In this document: positions 36,872 to 47,063 of the stretch, in pieces
Numbering within the stretch: the stretch's first letter is position 1
Layout of the letters: every line of letters starts with the position of its first letter
The notes under the pieces: generated by a model
The model's database searches: none
What the model saw: the letters and a program-made list of their open reading frames with translations, nothing else
Told to the model about the DNA's origin: nothing
Position numbers and translations under genes: made by a program
Assembly (NCBI GenBank): GCA_021018815.1
Contig: JAITYX010000016.1
Location: 7,951,001-8,015,000 of the forward strand
DNA length: 64,000 bases
Source of the DNA: Talinum fruticosum
Lineage: Eukaryota > Streptophyta > Magnoliopsida > Caryophyllales > Talinaceae
Direction: 5' to 3'

Positions 36872-37400
36872 GCCTGCTTTCAATCCCAGTACATAGTGAA
36901 ATACATGAAAATTGCCTTGTCTCTTGACTCATTACTTGGCTGTGATGACCCTGTGGCAACCCTCTTGAAGACTTCCTCTAAACGAGGTGGGATAAGCTGC
37001 ACCACTGTGTAATCAAGGATGTAGTCTGTTGTCTGTCTAATGATTGGGTGGGAGAATTCATTGCCTTTCTTTTTTGTTTTTTCCGCATAAATGTTGTATT
37101 TCATGTATCAAATCAATCTGTTTTTGTAAAGTCTTCTTGTACCATTACATAATGTAACAAAATTGTGAACAATAATTTGGAAATGAATGCTAATTAACTC
37201 ATTGTTTCATATCATTTCATAATTTTCAACCGATTACAGTACACTGTTTCATTGTCCATTTATCTGAAGCTACATTTTACAGGATTCATGCTCTTTCCAA
37301 AAAGATTAGATCAGTTGCTCTATAACCGGAGTTCCGACTATATTCAATGTGATGGTGAAACTCTTTTGTCTCAAAACATCCTCTTAAAGACTATGTAGGC
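36872..37400. other. Convergent 3' flanks of two COBRA-like genes
   Basis: About 530 bases separate the two stop codons. The region must hold both 3' UTRs, so the transcripts may overlap. No coding signal. Confidence 0.5.
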
Positions 37401-39737
37401 TTAGAACAAAATTACCCCAGAAGCAAAGAAAACCAGCATGATTGAACATATTATTGTCAGGAGTGTAATTGAGTGTTTGCTGGCAGAATTGGGAAGGAAT
37501 GGGTATGAATCAGGAGGTGGCATCATGCACTCGTCACCATTGAAGTAAACCTTCCTAGGAAAAGCCCACCCCTTCCTGAAAGTGAAAGTGTTCTGATTCT
37601 TTTGCAACAAAACCTCTGACTGTACATTCCCGAACTTCCCTGCTTCCATCAGCATGTCATTGTAGTACTTCATTCCATAAAACATCCCTGTGTCATCTGT
37701 CATTTTTCACAACGTTGTCAGAAACCAGGTGTTTTTTGCCTCTATTTTCTGTTCTGTTTAAAGAGTAGGGAACTTACTGATGGATCCATAGGGGACAACA
37801 GGCTTGTAGTCAAAGCTGAAGACTTGAGTGACATTGTTCATGTTAGGGTGCTGAACAACGAGAGTCCACTGGCTGAAGTTCATCCGATAGTTGAAGTTGG
37901 TGATGCTAACTTTAACCCGCCAGTAGTCCTTGTAATTGACCTTGACATGCCAGTGCACACGAATTGGACACAAATGGTGGGTGCAGTGGAGCAACGGGGA
38001 GTTATCCTTCTTCGGAGTGTTCAAACCCACCATGCTCAGAATTTTCGAGTCACTCCTGGGGTAAAGAAAATATTTGGTTTTGAAATCATTGAGCACTTTC
38101 ATCATTTGAAACAAATCGAGTATATTCGTTTTATAAGAGAATCTTATTTGATACAAGGTTTAAGAAATCTGAAATTATAAGATGAAATGAATGACTCATG
38201 GTGACGAAACTTACTTGACACAATCCCTTTTGTGTTCACAGCCACAAGCGCACGTGGGGCAAGACGTAATGGTGTCATTGTAGAAAGTTGACAAAGAGAC
38301 ACAGCAAGAAGGGTTTTTCCTCGCCAGGAACTGTGAGTAGGTGCAGGTCACATTCCATGTCACTGCCGTCATCAGCCATAGAAAGGTAACTATTTGTTAG
38401 CTTGTGCATGTCAAATTCAAGTCTGAAAATTACCAAGCAACTGAAATCGACAATTTCCTCTTTGAAAAGTTTAATAACGTCTATGGAGTACAACAGTTCA
38501 CCAACAGGACTGATGTTCGACAATCAATACTATAATTCAAGAGTTCTCGAGTTTGAGTTGTGTAAACCTAGCCTAATCAACTGATGAAGTATTTGGAAGG
38601 GGTAAAAAAACTGAGTTCAAGGAAAAAGAGAAGACATATAAACTTACTCAATGCTTGAGTTTTCCGACGATGATCCTGGGTGAAGAAGTTGGTGGGGGGA
38701 CAACCTTAGCAGGGCCACAGGTGTAGCCAGGGCCGGGGCCTAGAAGGGTGAAGTTCTTTGGTAGCTTGACAGTCTTGTTAGAGGTCCCGGCCTGGCCCAC
38801 GCTGACCTGGAACTGGGCCACGGAGGCACTGGGATCCTGGCCCCAGGCGGCGAGAACCCCGGCCTTACAACAGTTGCTGAACTGCTGGTTGTAGGGTGCC
38901 CCAGGGAGGAGGTCCACCACAGTTGGTGTCTTTTTACAGCAATGTGGGATATTGCCTTTGAACTTGGAGCAGTCCCCTTGCTCTGTGGTTTGGGCTCCCA
39001 CCATTGACCATATCACCTCTTTCTTGGCCCATGTCCAGCCCAATTGCCACCCTGGTGGCCCAATGTGTCTGTACATTTGGAAGTTGTTCACAGTCACTGC
39101 TGCCTGCAATTTTCCACACAAATCCAGTCAGTATATGTATCTGTTGGTGATGCTATTTACCTGTGTTGCTTCAAATTTGAAATTAGCTAGGGCAAAATGG
39201 CTAAAACCTAGTTTTAAAAAATGGGAAATCAAACCAAGCTTTTAGCGCTGATTTTCAGTCACATATGATACAGAAAAACTATTCTAACTAGCAGTGGATA
39301 TACAAGTATAACGTTATACACATTTCGATTCTTGACAATATCGCGTTTCATTGATAATAGAATTCATAAGAGCTAGCAACGATGTATTTCATTGCGAGAA
39401 TTCAAGTTTTTGTTTATCTATATGTACTTGTCAAAACTTTTTATTATAAGTTCACGGGGTGAAGATGCAAAAATAAAACTAGTAGCAGAACTTACCACAT
39501 AACCATCAGCGGTCCATGAAATAACATCCCATCGAATGGTAATATTTCCAGTTGGATCCAAAGGATCGTATGCAGCTACACTCCCAAAACAAAAACACAT
39601 TGGAATCAGTTCCCAAAAAAAGAACAATGGAATTTGCTCACGAATGAAAACCAAAAACAGGGAAGAACTCGAAACCGAAACTAACCTGCATAAGATAGAA
39701 TAATCCCAATGCAAAATGCAAGAATATGCAATCTCAT
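37401..39737 (-). CDS. COBL4: COBRA-like protein 4 (IRX6 type), secondary-wall cellulose
   Basis: GPI-anchored wall protein; Arabidopsis COBL4/IRX6 acts in secondary-wall cellulose of xylem and fibres. Six exons in transcript order: 39686-39737, 39496-39575, 38648-39103, 38215-38362, 37778-38055, 37401-37696. A short signal peptide is followed by AAYDPLDPTGNITIRWD, KKEVIWSMVGAQTTEQGDCS, CCKKTPTVVDLLPG, CCVSLSTFYND, SKILSMVGLNTPKKDNSPLL, GMFYGMKYYNDMLMEAG and GWAFPRKVYFNGDECM. The LNTPKKDN block and GMFYG separate it from the COB type. Exon 3 is 456 bases where the paralogous exon is 457; the missing base is in the C-run (plus-strand G6 at 38694-38699), and the frame as written ends at the intron. 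With one more base the protein would be 436 residues, the usual size. The gene is convergent with the COB-type gene. Confidence 0.93.
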
Positions 39738-41446
39738 TTTCACTACTCCTAGAAACAAATTTACAGGAAGGTACTGTGAGTTTCTCGATCTTTTTCCTTA
39801 GGATTGTTCTCTGCGAATGCTCTCAAAACACGAGCCCTTGAATCAAAATAAGCTGAAAAAACAATCAAGGGCAGAGGGATCAAGATTGAACACAATGCTT
39901 AACGAAGATCAAAGGGCAAGTATGGTGGTTGTTTGTGAAACCTTAGCTTAGCTTTTATGTGAAATTGGCTTACCAACTGGTTGTTGGGGCCAATTTATAT
40001 ATATAAACATATACAAGTGCTGTATTTTTCACTCAATATTTTTCTTTTTTTCCCACCCTCTGTCTTTAATGGTCCTTCTACAAAACAATACTTCATATCT
40101 CGTATCTTGGAAGCGATGATTTGATCATCTTTCAACTTTGAGCTGGGGAGCTGGAAGGTGAGATGTACTGCTTTCTTCATAGTCTACTTATATACACCCC
40201 AATTAAAAGCAAGCATCCACCAACACGAATACTGCCTTATTTGCTCTTTCCTATTCTCATGTGGAATTTCCTTGACAATGACCACCTTGTTCAATAACAT
40301 GGCTTCTTGACAATGACTTCACTCTGAATCTTTTTTTTTTTGTTTATTATGAGGCACATAGATCGATATAGACGAGATTCAAATTTAAGTCTTTAATAAA
40401 AACTTTCAAAAACTTTACACCAGATTTTTAGTCATTTTTAATTTGAAAAAATATGTTAGAAATATTTTTATACGGGGTTATGTATAAGTTGAAATTAGTG
40501 TTTCTACATCTAAGTAAAATTCCATAAATTGGGTTGTTATTATTGTCGAGTTTGTGTTAGGCACAACACCTTTACCACATGTCTTTGATAAAGTTTAGAT
40601 AAATGATCACTCGATAACCTAAATTGTTCTCTTTTTAAAACTTACTTTAAGATTTACGTATATTGACTTTATCGATTTGCTTAAAAGGATGTGACTGTTG
40701 AGATTAAAAATAGAGTTATTCAAATTACTATTTGATGAATTTATAGAGTCGGTTTATAATTAAAGTATAGTGTTATAAGATCAATTGGTGAGCGTGTGAA
40801 TTGCATGTTATTTGTGTCAGAAGAAAGGAGAAGAAGGAAGCAAAGGAGAGGAGAAGAGAGGAGAGGTGATAGTGTTGTAGGGACAAGTAGTGAGTCCCCC
40901 TCCACGAAAAGGATGTCCCAACCTTCGAATTTACTTGACTTCCCCAGTTCTCACTTCTCACCTCCCTCTACATCATTCATCACCTCCTTTTTCCGTTAGG
41001 GAATACTATAAATATAAATAAATAAAGTAAAAATTGAATATTATTTTCAATAAAAGAAATATTATTCTCATAACTCAAACTCAGGAAAATAACTGTAGAT
41101 CTAAAGTCCAAATCGAGTTACCAGAATTTATGTCCAACTTGAGATTTAAATATATATTTATTTAAATTTGATTTAAAATTAATTGAATTAATCTTTACTT
41201 AATTGAATCTGACAAGAATTTCTCTTCTAAAAATTAGTTTTCTTTGTAAGATAAATATATTGGATCAATATCGATTGAATCTAATTTGAAAGTTCATTAT
41301 TAAATCTAGTAAAGTTGACCTCGAAGTGATGTTCATCCCCAAATCTTATGAATATTTACAGAGAAAATAAGTTAATGTTCATTAATATTAATAAAATAAT
41401 AATAATAATATATTTTTAAAAAATAATTATAACTTTAGATATAAAA
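39738..41446. other. COBL4 promoter side and AT-rich intergenic DNA
   Basis: Upstream region of the COBL4-like gene, then AT-rich DNA up to the LINE target site. A purine-rich patch (AGGAGA repeats) lies near 40820-40870. No gene recognised. Confidence 0.5.
39994..40007 (-). promoter_or_regulatory. Candidate TATA box of COBL4-like gene
   Basis: A TTTATATATATAAA palindrome about 260 bases upstream of the start codon. Spacing fits a leader of roughly 200-230 bases. Position only; no other core element was checked. Confidence 0.35.
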
Positions 41447-41460
41447 AAACAAATACCACA

Positions 41461-42017
41461 TTTTTTTTGGTGCGGATGAGGGCTATGCCCCAAACAGAAT
41501 AAAATTAATTATTAATAAACCTGGGCAGGAGGCTCTTACATTATCCGCAAATAGTAATTCACTAAGACTACGAGGGGAGATTGAATGGGATAAAGACCCA
41601 CCTCTCTAAGAATACCTAAATTGGCTAACTTGTCGACAACTTGATTAGCTTCGCGAAAACAATGGAAAATTTTAACTTCCCAATCCTCCCTACTCATGAG
41701 ATCCTTACACTCGATTGACAATAGGCATGAATTGAGAATTTTTGGCTTGTGTACCTCTTAACATTCCAACAATAATAAGAGAATCGGTTTTGACCCATAC
41801 CTTTTTAAAACCCAAGTTTCGAATCATACGAAGACCTCTTCAAACCTCCTTTAGCTCCGCCATAATTGAAGAACATATTCCAAATTTTTCTATAAAACCG
41901 GTGATCCACTCCCCTTTATCCCCTCTAACATCACCTCCACCCGCTGCCAGATTTGGGTTACCTTTGGAAGCACCATCGGTGTTAAGTAGTACCCGAGTCG
42001 GAAGGTATATTCATGCT
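41461..42017 (-). mobile_element. 5'-truncated LINE (L1-type) with RNase H domain
   Basis: On the minus strand the fragment starts within an RNase H (RVT_3) domain: LLNTDGASKGNPN carries the first catalytic Asp motif, followed by EWITGF, a SLIIVGML region and FREANQVVDKLANLG. A short 3' tail ends in a poly-A run (poly-T at 41461-41468). A 14-base target-site duplication, AAACAAATACCACA, flanks it at 41447-41460 and 42018-42031. The reverse transcriptase and endonuclease are absent, so this is a dead, 5'-truncated insertion of about 556 bases. Confidence 0.9.
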
Positions 42018-42199
42018 AAACAAATACCACATGCTAAAAAACAAAGTGATTCCAAAATATTCATCACTATATTTAGTGATTATTGCCAGTAACAACGTAA
42101 TATGCGTGCGATCCGTAATAAAAACTTGCCATGAGCGAGTCGGAGATATCCTCGTTGCAGCAAACAAGCATATTTTTTTGCCTTTTCTTTTTTATATAT

Positions 42200-42830
42200 T
42201 TATAAATAAGCGATATCGATTCGGGTATTTCCGGACGAGTTCAGCTCAACCGACACATCAGCGGCCGACTGGGCCTAATCGGTTGAATAAAGGAGGAATC
42301 GGCCCAAGATAACCCTTAACGGGCCAGGTGAAAGCCCCAAAGCCCACTAGGGCTAGGGTTTCCCTAAACCATGGTAAAGTACCGTTTTACCCCTTTAAAA
42401 TCCTCTATAAATACTCATCATTTCCCAATCCCAAGGGATGTGATGTTCATTGGACAAGACATCTTATTTGAGGATAATCACTCAAGCTCCTGAGCTCTCA
42501 ACTCTCATCTACATTCATAACGTTCATCAACGTTCATCAGCACACATTCATCCCCGAGAACTTCCATCTTTAGAAATCTTCTCGTCTCCCAAGGAATCCC
42601 CACGCACATCGAGGAAGATCTCCTCGATCCATTCAAACTTAGTTCATTACTAACTTGAGCGTCGGAGGGCGTTCCCGGGATCCACCACCCGGGCTTCGCC
42701 TTTTGCGGAGTTCAAGCGGTCGTCACTCGGACTCGGATCGATCGTGCCACGTCCTCGGAAACGGAGCGGTAAATCCTTCCTCTCTCCGAATCATCAATCC
42801 ACATCATCAACTCAGATTTCTCCGGAAACA
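42200..42830 (+). mobile_element. Gypsy-type LTR, plus orientation, with promoter and PBS
   Basis: The LTR's last 180 bases recur at 46.05-46.25 kb and, inverted, at 45.90-46.06 kb. It ends in ACA at 42830. A primer-binding site of the TTGGCGCC type follows directly (42833-42840), as in plant Tat/Athila-like and related gypsy elements. A TATAAATA at 42406-42413 fits the LTR promoter. The left edge is not certain: I could not find a TG with a matching 5-base target duplication. Plus-oriented internal sequence continues only to about 43.05 kb before minus-oriented gag/pol begins. Confidence 0.7.
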
Positions 42831-42844
42831 GTTTGGCGCCGTCT

Positions 42845-43031
42845 CGTGGGGATTGTATTAGCCCCAGTGTTGCCCCCAAAATCGGCACAATGAAAAACAT
42901 ACAACGAAAGAAACTAGTAGGCCTTAGGGGGTCATGTTAGCCCCTACTTTTATTCTAACTTTGACAAAGTTAAGAAAATACAACGAAAGGAACCGGGGAC
43001 TTGGGTGTTCTAGGGGATTGTATTAGCCCCT
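42845..43031. repeat. Three spaced GGGG...TTAGCCCC units
   Basis: GGGGATTGTATTAGCCCC occurs near 42848 and 43014, and a variant, GGGGGTCATGTTAGCCCC, near 42925, a spacing of roughly 80-90 bases. Each unit can fold as a GGGG/CCCC stem. Nearby ACAACGAAAG words also repeat. It lies in the untranslated leader just after the PBS. Confidence 0.7.
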
Positions 43032-43358
43032 ATTCATGCCCCCAAGATCGTCTTAAAGTAAAGTATGAGACGTAAAGATGCAGAAAACTTGCTCATTGTA
43101 TTGATGAAAGATCAAAGTCCGTACAAAAGAGAGGAATGTGTGCCCCCGTTGAGCGCTTTCGGAAAAGTCGCGTCAATCGTGGGTGATTCCTTTACAAAAT
43201 CTCTAGGACTTAAGCTGGGTGGGTCTTTAAAGAAAGGCCCCCACGCCGGATAATGAGCTTGAACTATTTACATAAGCACCACTATCTCATGAGCTTGATG
43301 TCTTTGGGAGGTGCAAGCCGGACCTTGACATAATCCTCCGTGGTGGTGAGGCACACCA

Positions 43359-45885
43359 TCATAGTCTCGGAGACTTTGGTTGGGGCTCCGCTTTTAGCTT
43401 CTTTCCCTTAGGATCATCATGAGTCTTCCCCTCCCCTTTCTGCTTCTCCATCAAAGGTCGAAGGCTTACTATGTAGCATTCACGTGCGGTCTTTTGGTCT
43501 CCATAGGTCTCACCTACGGATCTATCATCAAGCTCATACTTCATGAGGAGAAGGTATGGAGCGATGACCGCTTTGATCTGGTTGAGGGTGGGACGTCCAA
43601 TGATGACATTGTAGCGAAGGGATGTCGATCACTAGGAATTTGACTTCGATGTTTCGGCCCTGACCTTCTCTCCAACCCCGACCGGTAGGCGGATCATGCC
43701 TATGGAGTGTATTGTCCGCCCTCCAAATCCGGCGACGGGATTGACGAAGAAAACGAGATTCCGAGGGGCATACTTCAGTTGTCTTAGGCATTCCATGGTG
43801 ATGACGTCTACCGAGCTCCCGTGTCGATAAGAACTCTGCGGACTATAGCGTCCGAAATCTTCGGTGTGATGACCAAAGGATCCTCATGTGGGGCGGCCAT
43901 GCTTTTCAAATCTTGTCCTCCGAAGGTCACTGTGGGCACCTTCGGAGGTGGAGGTTGGCCGGTGATCGGGGCTTGTTGAGCGCTCCTAAGGTGAGCTTTC
44001 CGGGAAAGGAGGTCGTGCCCCTGCAAATCCCCAGCGATGGTGGCTACAATCTTAGTAGCATCGTCATCATCATAGCGCTCATATCCTTGCCTTGAAGAAC
44101 CTCCTTGTGCTCCATGAGTATCTTTTTGAGGAAGCAATCAATTTGCCCGTTATCCGCCAACTCCCCAGCGCCTTCTTTAACGTGCGACACTCTGCGGTGT
44201 TGTGTCCGGTTTGCTCATGAAATTCACAATATTTGTTGGAAGCTCGCACTTTCGCAGGAGTGGACATAGGAGGTGGTTTCTTGAGAATGGGATGCCCCTT
44301 GATCTCCATCAAAATACTCGGGGGTCGGTGTTGAAGCGGTGGTCCTCTTCATTTCGGGGATTAAATTTTCCATCTCCTCCTTTCTTTCGACCTCATCTCC
44401 TTCCTCTGCACGAGATCTCCGTGGCTCTGAATAAAGTCGGCCGCCTTTCGGAGTGCTTCGCCAAGGTGGACACCTTTTGTTCAGCGAGGGAAAATTTGAA
44501 TCTTCACGCTTCGAGTCCGTTAAGGAAGGCGGTGTAGGCAACTCCATCTTGCGGAGTCGAGAGATAAGGACGGCCTCTCCATGAAACCTTCGGACATAGT
44601 CCTTAAGCATCTCGTTTCTCCCTTGCTTAATCTTGGAGAGGTGGATGCTAGTCTTCTTACGCTTGCAACTTGCGATGAATTGTGCGACAAACTTCGCGCA
44701 TAGCTCTTCGAAGGAAGAGATGCTCCCTTGGGGAAGATTGTTGAACCATTTACGCGCGACTCCCTTTAATGTAACGAGGAAGAATCGGCGAGTAGGTTGC
44801 ATCGTCTCCGTCCCGAACGTACATGTGGGACTTGTAGTACGCCAAGTGATCTTCGGGATCGGTTGTGCCATTGTATGGATCAATGTTTGGAACCTTTATC
44901 TTCTTCATTCGGGGAGCATTCATGATCTTCTTCGAAACGGAGTGTTGAAAGTATTACGGATTGGCCTTGAATCGGAGCCGAGAGATGGGGACGACGCGGG
45001 GTTGGTGGCGTGGAACTTCCACCGGGGAAGGACTCTTCCTTCTCTCGGATCGAGGGGAATGTGCCTGGTTCTCTCGACTTCTCGGGACCCTTCGGATTTG
45101 ATCGCTCATGACGCCTTTCTCTTGATCGTTCCCGCTCTCGGGCGGCGAGACCGTTCTTGGTCGCGCCTTGGGGCATTGCGAGGCTCGATGAGAATTGCGG
45201 CTACGTGTAGGCTGATCGTGCGGGGCTGGCGGACCTTATGCTCCCAGGGGCCTTCGCTCCATGTTTGGGGCAAGGGCGTCGCCATGATCGTTGAACCGGG
45301 CGAACGCCTGATGTGGGTAGCATAAGGGGTCGAGGCCGTGTGCGAGTTGCAACATTCTCGTTGGCCTTATGGAGAGCTTTCTTTGCATCGATAATCCCTC
45401 GGGCATCGCCTTCTTCGTGACGCCTTGTTGGGAGGGCACTTGGCTGCTCGGGAGCAAGCGCGGTTGGTGCCTTAGTGGGCTGTGCTAGAGCCGCATGGGA
45501 AGGCATCCCGCCCGAGAAGTGGCCAACAGGCTGACCTCCCCAGGGGTTGCGCCATACCCGGGGTTGGGGCATAGTGGAAGGGCATGATTGGCATGCGCTG
45601 TTCCATGGTGACTCGCACTTGTTCTTGTACTTGCTGTGCAACGGTTGTTTTAAGGGTCTCTATTAGGTTTTGGAGAGCCCCTAGGGTGACGTACCCCTCC
45701 GGTTGGGTGTGGCGGTTGCCGGTAGACCGGCTGAGATGATTCCGCATCCTCGGGTTGAGGAGCGTCGCGGGATTGGCCCCGTAGGCATTGAGCGATGAGT
45801 GTGAGGGATCGGTGGGTTCGTGTCGCGAGTCATCTTGGATCGAGATCGAGTGCCACTGGCGACCATATGCTACCTTCCTCCCCAC
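43359..45885 (-). pseudogene. Broken gypsy gag-protease polyprotein remnant
   Basis: Minus-strand frames in several phases read, in order, a gag N-terminus starting at 45885, a retrotransposon gag core (about 44.9-44.5 kb), a CxxHx4Hx4C motif (CEFHEQTGHNTAEC, about 44.2 kb) and an aspartic-protease motif (RRVLIDTGAR, about 43.82 kb). Pol sequence continues weakly to about 43.36 kb, and no reverse transcriptase was recognised. Multiple frame changes show it cannot be expressed as one protein. Its 5' end lies to the right, next to a minus-oriented LTR fragment. Confidence 0.8.
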
Positions 45886-45900
45886 GAGACGACGCTAAGC

Positions 45901-46253
45901 TGTTTCGGAGAAATGCGAGTTGATGAGGTGGATGATGATTCGGAGAGAGGAAGGATTCTGCCTACGGTTCGAGGACGTGGCACGATTGATCCGAGTTCGA
46001 GTGACGACTGCTGAACCTGCAGGCGAAGCCCGGGTGGTGGATCCGGGAACGCCCTCGATCCACTCAAATTTAGTTCATTACTAACTTGAGCGTCGGAGGG
46101 CGTTCCCGGGATCCACCACCGGGCTTCGCCTGCGGGTTCAAGCGTCGTCACTCGGACTCGGATCGATCGTGCCACATCCTCGGAACCGAAGCGATAAATC
46201 CTTCCTCTCTCCGAATCATCATCCACCTCATCAACTCGATTTCTCCGGAAACA
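45901..46253. repeat. Head-to-head LTR fragments forming a palindrome
   Basis: Bases 45901 to about 46056 are the last part of the gypsy LTR in minus orientation. Bases from about 46054 to 46253 are the same LTR end in plus orientation. The two arms overlap by only a few bases at GCCCTCGATCC and would form a long fold-back. The plus arm ends in ACA at 46253, the LTR terminus, and unrelated DNA follows. Confidence 0.85.
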
Positions 46254-46851
46254 GATACAAAAACTTACAAATTCTTATATTCACCTTGGAGGTTATACTT
46301 TTACATATCAAAACATTATATCCGGGCTACAAATTCACATATTTTCTCTTTCGTCCAACCATTTCTTAACATATGTCCCGAGAGTATAAACTCATATGTG
46401 TAATAAATGCATTGAAAAAATTTACATAAACTAGGGTTATACCCTTACTATGCAAGGACACCAATTAATTTTATTTTTATAATTAATTATTTTTCTACTT
46501 TTATTATTTCTAATTAATTTATAATAATTAAAACTAATCATAAGCTAAATAATAACTATTTTTTCAAATAACAATAATAAATTGATATATTAGATTATAA
46601 TATTAGATTATATAATTTATTATAAACGAGTAAGTAGACATGTTTCTTTATTTTTTTTATTTTAATTAATATACCTTTCATTCTTAATGTCCATTATTTT
46701 TAATAATTTTTTATGATTAAATATAGTTACTAATATTTTATGAGACATATGAATAATCCCAACATTGAATTAAATTAAAATTGCATTAAATTTATCCATT
46801 TGGCATCCTCCATGGTATCTTACGTGGTGTCCTACATATTACTTAGACTCA

Positions 46852-46922
<71 letters not shown>

Positions 46923-47055
46923 TAACATGTGTCTTTAAATTCAACCCTTTACAATGAATTTTTTTTAAAATTTTTTGGCTGGGTAACCTTTTCAATTTGA
47001 ATTGATTGACATCCATTTCCTTTTTGGTAATTAGTTTTAACTTTATTATAGACAG
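46254..47055. other. AT-rich spacer
   Basis: No gene. It includes a long TA microsatellite at 46855-46918. Confidence 0.6.
46855..46918. repeat. (TA)n microsatellite
   Basis: About 31 TA units, about 150 bases before the hAT-like element. Confidence 0.95.
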
Positions 47056-47063
47056 GTAAATTT

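Noticed and set aside
44633..45325. 230-residue plus-strand frame
   Set aside because: Antisense shadow of the gypsy gag region, GC-rich.
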